Position numbers and translations under genes: made by a program. This document shows positions 53,124-64,000 of a DNA stretch of 64,000 nt, one piece after another; position 1 is the first letter of the stretch; every line of letters starts with the position of its first letter. The stretch spans positions 129,650,001 through 129,714,000 of the forward strand of contig JAZHRO010000036.1 in NCBI GenBank assembly GCA_037157565.1, written 5' to 3'. The notes beneath the pieces were generated by a model. That model was not told the DNA's origin. It saw only the letters and a program-made list of their open reading frames with translations, and ran no database searches. This DNA comes from Thalassia testudinum. Lineage: Eukaryota > Streptophyta > Magnoliopsida > Alismatales > Hydrocharitaceae.

Positions 53124-54430
53124 TGAAATGACCCTTCCTAAGGGTCATTTGACTTTTCTTGAACCATAGAGGCCTTGTTGTAATTTTTCTGCGCACCAAG
53201 GAGACACCGTGCAGGCTTTTGTGACTCTCAGAGGGGCTTAACATAATTTTTACACCCCTAAAATTATTCTGCGAGGCCAAGTGCAATTTCCCCAAGCCCC
53301 ACTTAAACCCGCACCCTAAAACCCTACTCTTAGACCCCTATATAAACCCTCTCATTTTTCGCACCCCCCTCATCCTCCCATTCTGTTTCCTCCAGCGACG
53401 TGCCTACCACCTCTCTTTCCCTTGCAAGTAGTGAGTGAGGGTGAATGAAAGGGAGAGCGAGAGTGGGAGTGAGAGGGAGAAGGAGAGACTAAGAGGGGCA
53501 GGGAAGCAAGAGAGGAGGGTGTTGCTGCAGCTACACGGAGAGCGAGGTGCTGCTGCACCGCAGACGAGGTGAGTTCGTGCTGCGAGGAGGTGCTGTGTAC
53601 AAGGTGCAGGCGCATCTCCTGCATTCATCAGATGACCATGAAGCGCGGCAGACGGCTAGGAGGCTCCGCAAATGTCCACGGTGAGCTTCGGACGTCCAGA
53701 CGCACACAGGACCCAAGGTGAGACCTGACCGAGGTGTCTGTGTCATGTACAGGCTCAAAGATTGAGCTCACGTAGGGAGGTGAGCTGCACAAGGGAGAAG
53801 GGTGTTGGGAAAGCACACACACTGGGCAACCGAGGTGCTTTCGAACATCTGGAGGTGGTGTCAGACGTCCGGTTGCAACCCCAGACAACCGGAAGAGGTG
53901 TCAGACGTCTGGCTGCACCCTCAGACGATCATGAGAGGTAACAGATGATGGAAGGAGAAGTAGGAGCACTAGGCGGGTTCCTACGTGCGTTTAAGACGTC
54001 TGGGACTCACACCAGACGTCTAATCTCAGTCAGTGCACTCATCTGCAGCAGGCAGGCGGCTGGTCCAGCCAAACCAGCCCGCCTGGTCTGGTTCTGATGA
54101 ACCAGGAAAGGTGTTTGGGCCGGTTCAGGGCCCAAACGAAGTCGAAATCATGCAAATAAGGTATCATTGGAAAGCTTTCTGAATTTCCTACGTTTTAGAG
54201 TTGTCTCTACATTATTTTGAGCCTATTTTATGTACTAAAATGTCAATCAACAAAATTAATCCTTGGTATGACCGACGATTTGGTGTAGGCCCCAGGTGCG
54301 TAGTGCGCATGGGACCTATGGAGGCGTTGGGATCCACCGTTGGTGCCCCATATCACCTATACCCCTTGATAGAGTAGTCTTTCTCTACTGCTTTGATTAA
54401 TTTTGTTAAGTGAATGTTAAACTAGAGATC
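53124..54430 (+). repeat. LTR-like sequence H2 (end uncertain)
   Basis: Starts TGAAATGACCC. It is paralogous to H1, with AAGGTATCATTGGAAAGC at 54159-54176. A TATA box CTATATAAACCC lies at about 53338-53349. Five GACGTC words occur between 53691 and 54020. No PBS, PPT, TSD or coding region could be fixed. Confidence 0.5.
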
Positions 54431-54697
54431 TCTGCCTGAAACCTAAGTCAAGAAATGAACCCTAGGATTGAGAATGATGTATGTTCACATTCAGTACATG
54501 AGTCTTGATTGACATAGCTTAAATATGCATGATGATCAATTCCACATTGTGAGAAAATGGAAACTCAAATGATGTAGTTAAATGCTTTCACTATTATATC
54601 ACGAACTACCTATTTCCATGATGTTGGACATGGAAAACTATGCGATCGAAGTTGGTTTCGAAAAACTTGTCATTGTAGTTCAAATTGCAAAGAAATC
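54431..54697. other. Unassigned spacer before D
   Basis: AT-rich, no reading frame and no recognisable repeat. It probably belongs to the H elements, into which D inserted. Positions 54693-54697 (AAATC) should be the left TSD of D, but the other side is outside the window. Confidence 0.4.
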
Positions 54698-56323
54698 TGT
54701 CAACAGATAAATTTATACCGAAATTCTAAAAATTCTAGGTCGAACATAGGGAGGCTACATAGAACTAAAATCCATGATTGATATTTTTTTTGTTTTTGTT
54801 TGAAAATGAAATAATTACAATGGAATTGATATAAACAATAAGAGAGAGATAAAGAGAGAAAGAGAGAGAAACAGAGCAAAAAAGAGAACAATCACTTAAT
54901 ATAATCAGAATCCTTTTACAACTACAAAATGGGAAATGAGTACAACTAGAAAGCAGAAAATTCTATTATAAAAAGCGATTAAAAAGAAGGGAGAGAGATG
55001 TTATCCTCCTCGACGAATGCTTGGAGGACAAGCCGGACGGAGCGACGCCTAGAAGACGGAGGACGGAGCGAGAAGGAGGATGAAGCAAAAAGAAATGGGA
55101 ATAAGGCAGCACGTCATCGTCGTTGCGGGATCCACTTCCGGAACGGGGCGAGGAAATTGGATTTTGGCTCTAGAGTAGCATCCTGGTTGTGGGACAAGCT
55201 TTTCTTGAGCTTGGGAGAGGTAGAGAGGTGAAGGAAGGGATGAAGAAGAAGTGGAGGTCGGGTCTCCTTTTATAATTGTAGGAATCGAGAGTAAATTTGT
55301 CATTTCAAGCTTAAAACATTAATATCAGGTCTTTAGTGACGGATTTATCCATCACTAAAGGTCAGATCGAGGCTGACGTGCATGCACCGCGCGTGCCTCC
55401 CCGCCTTCCATGCTCAAAATTCCCGCGCACGTCTTTCAAATCTTAGTCGTTCGATCGCGAGGTCAGACAGCTTAGATTTCTCCTCGCGTGCCTTTGTCTG
55501 CACCTTCACCGCATGCAATTGGGCATGCACAAGCGCATCATCGTGCGTGTGATGATCCAAGGTTCCTCCATCCACCACGTCTCTGCCCCTCGGCCGCCTA
55601 ATCATCATCTAACAGCTGAATTGCGCCCGCGCCTATGCCCCCATCTGATTTGAGGCACACTTCATTTCGAACGCGCACCTCGCGCTCGCGAAAGAGCAGC
55701 CGCCGCTGCGCTACGACCAACTTTGTATCATGCTTTTGATTTCAGGCGTGTGTGCTTACAGCCATTGGATCAAGATCCAACAACCCAGATCGTGTGTTGG
55801 AAGTCCTTTGGAGGTGCAGCGGTGGTCCTGAGGGCCGATTGGGCAGCTGGGATGGCGCCACGTGGCACCATCTTGGCTGTCCATCTTCTGCATGTTATAG
55901 ATGGTGCCACGGATGTCGGATTGAGCCGATTTTCATGCTGTTATGCTACGATCATCCATCCAAACCCATCCGTGTGGTCGGATTTGTCGTCTGAAGTGTA
56001 GATTGGCACCATCTTGGCCCTTGATCTTTAGGGTTCCTCGATCTCTATCTAGTTTTACGGATGTCCGATCAGGGCTATCTTGGAGCATTGAACTCTAATA
56101 GTCGCCCTGATCAGATCCGTATGGTTGGATCTTCGATCCAAGGCCCCGATTAAAAATCCTCCTTTCCCTGACCATAAAAGGAGACAATTACTATGCAATT
56201 TATACAACTTGACCTAAATGCATGATTATGTATGTTATGCAATATTTACAATGTATGATGCTAATATGACACTAAGAACATGCATTAATAGACATTTTTG
56301 GCTATTTAGATGTATGCACATCA
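54698..56323 (-). repeat. 3' LTR of D
   Basis: Plus-strand TGTCAACAGATAAATT to GCACATCA, followed by a PPT variant at 56324-56336 (minus AGGCATGGGGATG). The U5 word AGGTCGAACATAGGGAGG lies near 54738 and an inverted repeat GATGT/ACATC at the U3 tip (56309-56322). A TATA box lies at 55268-55274. The left border rests on resemblance to the A LTR start (TGGTGTCAACG) and is less certain than the right. Confidence 0.72.
55268..55274 (-). promoter_or_regulatory. TATA box of D 3' LTR
   Basis: Minus strand TATAAAA in AATTATAAAAGGAGACC. The downstream text is purine/pyrimidine-rich, as in the other LTR leaders. Confidence 0.55.
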
Positions 56324-57663
56324 CATCCCCATGCCTATCTTTTGCTAGTCCCTAGCAAAAACTACATGCTATTTATAAAAGAATTAGGTTGGATTACTCA
56401 GGCACAAACCATTTTCAAAGACACAACAGTGCCCAGGTATCTGCCAAAATGCAAACCGCCTCAAGCCCTCTCCTTATTCAAAGAAAGATCTCTTTTTTCC
56501 CCTTTTATTTTTTCTTCTTTTCTAATTTTTTTGGATTTTTGAGTTTAGGGTTACAAAGTGTCTTTCTACGGCTACTCAACCCACCCAAGACTTAATGAGA
56601 ACCCTAAGTTCTAAGCATCTTTTTGTGAAGGCGATAGACTTGTTGATCGGCAATCAGAATGGACTTCGGGTTTCTATGCCCCTAGGTGACCTTAAAAAGA
56701 ATTCTCTCTAAAGGTGTATATATACGACCGGTAGCTTTCTCCCTACTTTTCTTTTTATGGGGTCAACACAAGGGTGAATCCACTATATATCTCCCAGGCT
56801 TATTCTACTCCTCCGCTTCTTCCTAAGTGTTTTAGGAATTTAACGTGCATTTCTTGAGCTGGGTTCTAGACAACCTACCAATGGGCTGTTACCCACGATA
56901 ACTTGCCAGCCATACTCATGCGATGAAGTGTGGTTTATTTCTTTTATTTTCTTTTTCTCCTTTTCTTTTTAAGTAGGTGGCTTCCCTAGTCTAAGATTTA
57001 CCTAAAGGCAACAGGAAAAGAATGGTCTAGTGGTTGGGCTCTGGACAACCTACCTATGGGCTGTTACCCACGATAACTTGCCAGCCATACCACCCTAAAA
57101 GGTTCATTAGCTACCCAATTTCCATTAAAATAGCCAAACAACGAGTCAGTGACGAATAGTGTGTAGATGCTTTAGACTTAAAGTTCCTTCAAATCAGAGG
57201 GCGGGTTGATAAGTTGTATACTTATCACCCAAACTTATTTAATAAAATTGAAATAAAATTCAAGATGGCGAGGACTCGATACACAAATCCACATTTTAGT
57301 GGATACCCGGGCTGATTAAGCCCCAAAGACCTGAAGGGTCTTAGTGTTCAGATCCTACTGTAATATTTCCTAAGATTGAAAAGTCCTGATGCCCAAGTAT
57401 TTCTTCCTAATTCAATTTCTTTATGTATATATAAGAAAACAAGTAGAATTTACAAGAATTCCACAGAGCTGACAAATTGATTCAGAAATGAATCCACCCC
57501 CCCATGCCTAGCTGATGCAATGTCCGCATTGAGAATAAAAGACATGAAAGGAAGGTAGAATGAAGAAGATATCACCTGAATATGATGCTCGGGTCAGTTC
57601 TGAGTCAGACTGTACAATTGCTGAATTTAATGCCGTCAGCTAGGCGAAGTCCAGCCAAAGAGA
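56324..57663 (-). other. 3' untranslated region of D
   Basis: No coding frame. It contains a duplicated unit of about 55 bp (56861-56915 and 57036-57090) with a hairpin, a strong palindrome at 57203-57230, and the first half of the post-coding block at 57620-57645 (minus AGCTGACGGCATTAAATTC). The PPT variant is at 56324-56336. Confidence 0.65.
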
Positions 57664-60600
57664 TCACATCATGGTGAGGGCAACCGTGTCTGAGATGGGT
57701 TCTAGAACAATACGGTCAATAAAAGGCTTTAGACGTTGACCGCTGACTTTGAGTAAATTACCCATCTTTGGGTCAGAAATCTGAATGGCCCTGTTTGGAA
57801 AAATCCGATCGATGATGAACAGGCCGTTCCATTTTGACTTAAGTTTACCGAGAAAGAGCTTAAGTCAAGAATCGAAGAGCTAAACCTTCTGATTCAGCTC
57901 AAAGCTCTTGTGGGATATCAATTGGTCATGAAGAGCTTTGGTCCGAGCCTTGTAGATCTTGTCATTCTCGTACGCGTCATTTCTAAGCTCCTCCAACTCG
58001 GATAGTTGGAGTTTCCTGGTCTTTTCGACTAAACTTAAATCCATATTGCACTGGTTGATTACCCAAAATGCCCTATGTTCAATTTCTACACGTAAATGGC
58101 ATGCTTTTCCATACACCAGACGAAATGGTGACATGCCAATAGGCATTTTGTACGCCGTACGGTAGGCCTAAAGAGCGTCCTCAAGCTTTTGAGTCCAGTC
58201 TTTACCATCAGGCCTAACCATCTTCTGAAGAATATTCTTGAGGCCTGTCCATTCGTCTAGGGATGGTAAGGTGTGGAGATTCTGTGATTTACCCCATATT
58301 TTGCCAGTAAATTACAAAATTGGGCATTAGTGAAGTGAGAACCACCATCGCTGATGATAGCCCTCGAAATCCTGAACCGGTTGAAGATGTTCTTCTTGAC
58401 GAAATCGATGACCACCTTGTGGTCATTGGTTCGGGTGGGAATGGCCTTGATACATTTGGACACGTAATCAACAGCGAGGAGAATGTAATGATGTCCAAAT
58501 GAAGGGAGGAAAGGTCTTATAAAATCGATGCCCCAAACATCAAAGATTTCGATGGGAAGAATCGAGTTTAGGGGCATCATGTCTCTCTTGGTTATGCTCC
58601 CAAGTGCCTGGCATCGAGAACGCGACCTCGAAAATTCCTGAGCATCATTGAATAAAGATGGCCAAAAGAATCCAGATTGCAAAATTTTTGCAACTGCCTT
58701 TTTCCCGAAGAAATGTCCACCACACGCAGATGCATGGTTGAAGTCGAGTATACTTTTGAATTCACCCTCCAGAACACATCGGTGAATAAGCTTATCAGAG
58801 CTGATGCAATACAGTTCAGGGTCCTCCCAGAAATAGTATTTGGCCTCAGATTTGTGTCTATCTCGTTGTTGCTTGGTCTAATCCTGAGGGATTTGACCAA
58901 CGACCAAATAGTTTACAATGTCTACAAACCATGGAGTTTGGACACCTAAAACTGTAAGGATAGTCTTGTCCATAAAATATCAACAATCGGAATATCCGGA
59001 CGAGAAGAATCACTCAGGAGTCTCGAAAGATGATCTGCCGCCACATTCTGTGCCTCGGATTTATCCTTGATTTCAAGATCAAATTCTTGAAGCAAAAGGA
59101 TCCATCGAAAAAGTCGGGGTTTGGCATCCTTTTTGGCCAAGAGATGTCTCAAGGTTGAGTGGTCGGTATAAATTATGACATGAGACCCTAAGAGATATCA
59201 CCTGAATTTCTCTGAAGCAAATACTACAGCTAGTAATTCCTTCTCAGTAACAGTGTAGTTCCTCTGGGCCTCATCTAGAGTTTTACTAGTGTAGTAGATG
59301 ACAGAGGGCTTCCTGTCAATCTTCTGACCCAAAACAGCCCCAACCGCATAATCAAAAGCGTCAATCATGATCTCAAATGGGGCTGTCCAAACTAGTGGTT
59401 GCAACACCGGAGCACAAGTGACTGCCATTTTAAGAAAATCAAATGCCTTATGTCATGATTCGTTGAAATCAAATGGCGTATCTTTGGCAAGAAGGTTGCT
59501 CAGAGGGCGAGCAACCTTAGAAAAGTCCTTGATGAACCTCCTATAGAATCCCACATGACCAAGAAATGATCGAATTTGTTTGACAGATGTGGGAGGAGGA
59601 AGTTTAGAGATAGCATCAACCTTAGCTTTGTCAACTTCAATACCCCATTTAGAGATTACATGACCCAAGACGATGCCTTCTTGTGTCATGAAATGACTCT
59701 TTTCCCAGCTAAGGACCAGTCTTATTTTGATGCATCTTTTAATAATCATTTCAAGATTAGCCAAACAAGAATCAAACGATTCTCCGAAAATAGAGAAATC
59801 GTCCATGAAGACTTACATAAACTCTCCCACCATATCAGTGAATATGGCCAGCATACACCTTTGAAAAGTTGCAGGTGCATTGCATAAGCCGAATGGCATC
59901 CTACGGAAAGCAAAGGCTTCATAGGGACAGGTGAAAGTCATTTTTTCCTGATCCTTAAGATGGATAGGGACTTGATTATATCCCGAATAGCCGTCAAGGA
60001 AACAGAAGTACTTCTGCCCGGCTAATCTTTCAAGGATTTGATCAATAAAGGGCAAAAGGAAATGATCCTTTTTCATGGCTGTGTTCATCTTCCTATAATC
60101 AATACAAACTCTCCAAGAGGAAACTGAACGAGTTGTGACAGATTCTCCTTTCTCTTTAGTCACAATGGTAATCTCAGCTTTCTTGGGAACAATTTACACG
60201 GGACTTACCTAAGGACTATCATAGATCGGATAAATGATTCCTGCATTGAGCCACTTGATAATTTCCTTCTTGACCACTTCTCACATATTTGGGTTTAATC
60301 TCCTCTGCATTTGGCGAGAAGGGTGGGATCCACTTCCAAAAATATTCTGTGATTGTAGTAAGATGGCTCAATCCCCCTAAGGTCATGAATGGTCCAACTA
60401 ATTGCCTCATTGTGTTCCTTTAAGACCTTGATCAATTTAACCTCCTGCTCCTTAGTTAATCTGGCGCTGATAATCACAGGGAGCGCCTTTTCAGGTCCCA
60501 AAAATTGATATTTCAAATTCTCAGGCAATGGTTTCAGTTCAAGCTGGGGCGGGTTTTGGATTGAAGGTAAGGATGATGCTGATGAAGATTCATCAAGCGG

Positions 60601-61899
60601 AAGATGTTGAAAGTGAATAAAATCAATAACCTCTTCAGAATTTGGTGGGTTTGCCACAGAGGGTTGCAGTTTAGATCTTTCACAACAGGAGGAACTTTCA
60701 ATTGCAGAAACCGCCATAGAAGTTTCAATATTTAAACTATCTTCCTCAAGTTCCTCTATAAATCCACAATCCTCAAATTTTTTAATCACCTTAAAAATAT
60801 CCAATTTCAATTTCTGATCCCCAAAGGTGATTTCCATGTTACCGCTTTCACAGTTGATATTGGCATTTGCGGTAGTTAGGAACGGACACCCCAAAATGAT
60901 GGGCGTGTTCCTCAGATTTTCAAGTACATCCATGTCAAAGACAAGGAAATCTACAGGAAAATAGAAATCCTTAACCTTAACAATAACATATTCAATAACG
61001 CCTCACGGATTTGTGACCGAACGGTCCGCTAACTGCAGCGTTACTGAAGTCGGTCAAAGTTCACCTAATCCGAACTTCTCATAGAGAGAAGCTGGAATTA
61101 GGTTAATAGATGCACCTAGATCCAAAAGTGCTCTATCAAAAGTGTAATCTCCGATGACATAAGAAATCAAAGGACCACCTGGATCTCTCTTTTCCTGAGG
61201 AAGGTGATGCAGGATAACAGAACTAGCCTGCTCAGAGAGTACCACCTTCCTCTAAACAGATTCTCTCGACTTACGCTTCTGTGTGCATAAATCCTTCAAA
61301 AATTTAGCGTAAGCCGGTATGTGTTTGACAGCGTCAAGAAGTAGGATATTGATCTCGACATTCCTGAATATATTCAAGAGCTCCTCATTACTATCAACAG
61401 GCTTCTTCTTCCTAGGTTTAATCAAGGCCTCAGGAAAAGGAACATGAGTCAGATCTTCGGAATCAGATTCCTGAGCCTTGATTTATTCTTCGGAGTTCTC
61501 CTTTCTCTCCTCAGACTTTCTAGGATTTGATAGATCAGAATAGTGTGGTTGTGGATCCTAAGTTTGTTTTCCACTCCTCAAAGTAATTGAATTAGCATAT
61601 GCATACAGGTTTGGGTCTTAGGGAGGGTTAGGAAAGATTGGAGGGGCTTCATTAGTCAAAAACCTTTGATTTGAGGAAGAAGAAGAAGAGGAAGGACCCT
61701 ACTCAACCACCTAAGCATGTGCATGTGGGTCCCTCTAATTCCCATACCCATGGGCTTGATTGCCCGGATTCTGGATATTACGTAGGTTTGGTACGGGTTG
61801 AGATGGTAGAGATCCGGGTTGATGAGAATTAGAAATGAACCTATTTTGCAAATTATCCAGCGAGGTTTTCATTTGCTGCATGAGCTGGAGCATAGATCA
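57664..61899 (-). pseudogene. pol pseudogene of D (PR-RT-RH-INT)
   Basis: Fragments in order on the minus strand. Protease has [16 protein letters not shown] near 61100 and IILGCPFLTTANANINCE near 60880. RT has [17 protein letters not shown] near 59870 and MDDFSIFGESFD at 59806. RNase H has [16 protein letters not shown] near 59360, where Asp-Ala-Phe replaces the usual Asp-Ala-Ser. Integrase has GIDFIRPFLPSF near 58530, IISDGGSHFTN near 58340 and [15 protein letters not shown] near 58130. It ends KPFIDRIV...ALTMM at TGA 57664-57666. Stops and frameshifts occur throughout. It is homologous to pol of A, so an Athila-like gypsy element, with no chromodomain. Confidence 0.87.
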
Positions 61900-63323
61900 T
61901 TGCATTTCTACCATCTGTCGGTTCAAATCAGCCTACCCTATGGATTAACGAGCATTCCAAGATGGCCGATTGACCTGATTCGGGGGAAACTGGGTGTAAA
62001 CATGACCCTAACCCATTGGTCATTGCGAAGCATAATTGCTAGGTCATAATTGGGTCTGCTGCCCCAATTTTTCCAGGAGAAGTTAGGGTGGTTCCTCCAA
62101 CCCGGATTATAAGCATTAGAATAAGGGTTGGACCTAACATTCTCCTGTATAGCATAGACATCCTCGTAGGGTGAGGATGGAGAGAAAGAAAGGGAGGGAT
62201 TAGAGAAACTGGGATCAAAGGCCCCAGTTTGGAACCCGTGGGGTTCCGAATAATGCTGAATCACAGGTTGAGCCACATCAAGTTAATTCACGAACTCCAG
62301 TCCAAAAGGAGCTTGCGACGAATGGAATCCTGAATTCTGGGATTAAGTGGAACGAGAATTGTTCATTGAATTTCCAGCCATCCACTCCATTCTTTTAGTA
62401 ACCAAGTCCACCTTATCTAGTTTATTGCAAATCAATTCCATATCAAATGAATGAGAGTCGTGGACTTCATTAACATTCTATTTAGGTTGTTGGAACCGGT
62501 TAAAAGTATCAATGGAGGCATGATTGATCGAATTCTCGGTCATCTCCTCAAACAAATCGTGCACGCTATCTGCATCTTTGTTAAGGAAATTGCCTCCGCA
62601 AGAAGCATCAACGTGATTTTTGAGTTGCTCGGTCAACTAGTGGTAGAAGATCTGCACGAGTTGCCATTTCGGCACCTTGTGGTGTGGACACCTCTGCAAT
62701 AAGTCCTGGAATCACTCCCAGGCAACATGAAACTGCTCCCCCGACCGCTAGGTGAAGGTAGTAATTGCCCGTCTCAAAGCATTAGTACGTCCGACATGGA
62801 AGAATTTCTTCAGGAAGGCTGATTTCAAATCATTCCAAGTTGCAATTGGCCTTCCTATAGTCATGTACCAATGAGAGGCTTTATCTCTAAGAGAGTAGGG
62901 GAAGAGCCTCATGATCATTTTCTCCTCATTCACGTTTTGTGCCTTGGTGGTCTGGACCAAAGTGGTCAAGTCATCCAAGTGCTAAAATGTGTCTTCAAAG
63001 CCAAGCTCATGAAAATGTTTGATCAAGCTTAACACCTAAGGCTTGATTTCTAGGTCTCCGGCAGGAATCTGGACGCCGGGACGTTCCCCGTAATTTGAAG
63101 GATCATAAAAATCCTTTAAGGGTTGAGTGCCCTACAGTCTCTAGAACCATTCTTGCATTCTCTGCATTTGTTCCAGCTCCCTTTGAAATGCCTCCTGTGG
63201 ATTCTGAGGCAGAGGAGGTTGTTGATCAACCATGGTATCAATTTGGCCAAAATCCAATCTACGCCTCCTAGAATACTCTAGTGGTCCTTCCAATCGGGGA
63301 TTCAATGACCTCCTTCCCAGCAT
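61900..63323 (-). pseudogene. gag pseudogene of D
   Basis: ATG 63323 opens MLGRRSLNPRLEGPLEYS, recalling MFGRRSL of A and E. The capsid part has RLFPYSLRDKASHWYM, FLKKFFHVGRTNALRRAI and CPHHKVPKWQLVQIFYH. The C-terminus has NPYSNAYNPGWRNHPNFSW, the same ending as in A. Several stops break it (for example after QEWF and TTFT). No zinc knuckle. The border with pol is set by comparison with A and is approximate. Confidence 0.85.
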
Positions 63324-64000
63324 AAACTAGGAAAAGGTCAGAAGGATTGGGGATAAGAACCCTACAGCACAACAAAACAAGCATGTCCTTAAGTGTGGTA
63401 GCTTAAGGATCTACAGACTCTCAGAATCCGCTATAAGATTAGAAACGATTTACTCTACTTGCGTCTGCTCAATCCAACCAGTTAGAAGGAGGGACTGGGG
63501 AGAAGGTTCTTATTTCAGCTTACGGCTCTGGTTCCTAGTGTAACCCCCAGCCACGGCCGTTTGATGCTACTCCCCTAGCTAGACATCATATTGATCAGTA
63601 CAAGTAGGTTAATCATAAACAATCTCAGACTGGACCCCGAAGAGCGAACTAGTCCTTAAGGCCAACGTCTACTTCATTTTATTTAGGCCTGGGATTGTAG
63701 TGCTTATGGAATGTGGTGGGCCCTTAAAATGGGTTGTGCCCTTAATGATCAATTGAGTATGTGAAAGTGCATGCACAACCAAAGTTTTCAAGCAAGATTA
63801 TTTGTGATGAGTAGATTTTAAGGTTCAAATCTTTCTTAAGTAGCTTTTAGGGTTTAGAATTAGGTTTAGTTCAATCAAGTTTGAGGCAAACCAGGTTTTC
63901 AAGTACGGGTGAAGATCACTTTCCTTTTGAAATCAAAAATAAAGTGGAGTGCCTGGTATTGACCTAAATTGAAAACCCTAAAGGGAATCTACTTGGTGAG
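63324..64000 (-). other. Leader of D (partial)
   Basis: Minus strand 63580-63482 carries the type 2 leader, with ATCAAACGGCCGTGGCT against GTCAAACGACCGCGGCT in C. The rest is AT-rich with no frame of note. The PBS is not reached within the window. Confidence 0.7.

Larger units (their letters stand above)
54698..64000 (-). mobile_element. Athila-like retrotransposon D (degenerate, right end outside window)
   Basis: Minus-strand order: leader, gag pseudogene, pol pseudogene, post-coding block, 3' region, PPT, 3' LTR (54698-56323). The 5' LTR and PBS lie past 64000. Pol is related to A but clearly a different family; the LTR is shorter (about 1.6 kb) and the leader is of type 2. Many stops and frameshifts show that it is dead. 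Confidence 0.88.

Noticed and set aside
1..64000. CRISPR arrays, tRNA or rRNA genes, bacterial-type operons
   Set aside because: No regularly spaced direct repeats, no tRNA cloverleaf and no rRNA sequence seen. TATA boxes, LTRs and base composition point to plant nuclear DNA.

Overview
The window looks like a gene-free, heterochromatin-like stretch of a land-plant nuclear genome, most likely a flowering plant with a repeat-rich genome. I see no host gene, tRNA, rRNA or CRISPR. Almost every base can be assigned to LTR retrotransposons, most of them Ty3/gypsy elements of the non-chromoviral Athila-like kind: long LTRs, no chromodomain, and a shared PBS and PPT. The species cannot be named from this sequence.

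The left 50.8 kb is a four-level nest that can be peeled apart by exact target-site duplications (TSDs). The base layer (G) is a decayed Ty1/copia element on the minus strand, present as 1-208, 26546-27064 and 50343-50793. Two insertions split it: a solo LTR (F, 209-26540, TSD CTAAG) and a non-autonomous element (C, plus strand, 27065-50337, TSD GTCAT). F was then hit by an old, heavily mutated gag-pol element (E, plus strand, 535-24007, imperfect TSD GTTCT/GCTCT). E was hit by a second non-autonomous element (B, minus strand, 10565-20743, TSD GGCTC). The 5' LTR of C was hit by the youngest insertion (A, minus strand, 27112-40667, TSD CTAGG). LTR divergence judged by eye (A about 0.5%, C about 1-2%, B and E clearly more) agrees with this order.

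From 50.8 to 54.7 kb there are two diverged LTR-like copies of another family (H1, H2), separated by AT-rich DNA full of TTACAA words. From 54.7 kb to the right edge lies a fifth Athila-like element (D, minus strand) with decayed gag-pol; its 5' LTR is outside the window.

A is the only element with long open gag and pol frames. The two frames are in register and separated by two in-frame stops. B and C have PBS, PPT, leader and LTRs but no gag-pol. Each carries instead one long acidic reading frame with a hydrophobic C-terminal tail, and the two proteins look distantly related. B shares its leader with A and E, while C shares a different leader with D. This suggests two autonomous/parasite pairs that both keep the same unknown protein. 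Other recurring structures are a covarying hairpin at the U3 tip of the LTRs, tandem hairpins with the loop TATCTCGAA between pol and the PPT, a conserved block directly after the coding region, GACGTC clusters in LTRs, and a CCACCAAATA repeat field in C.
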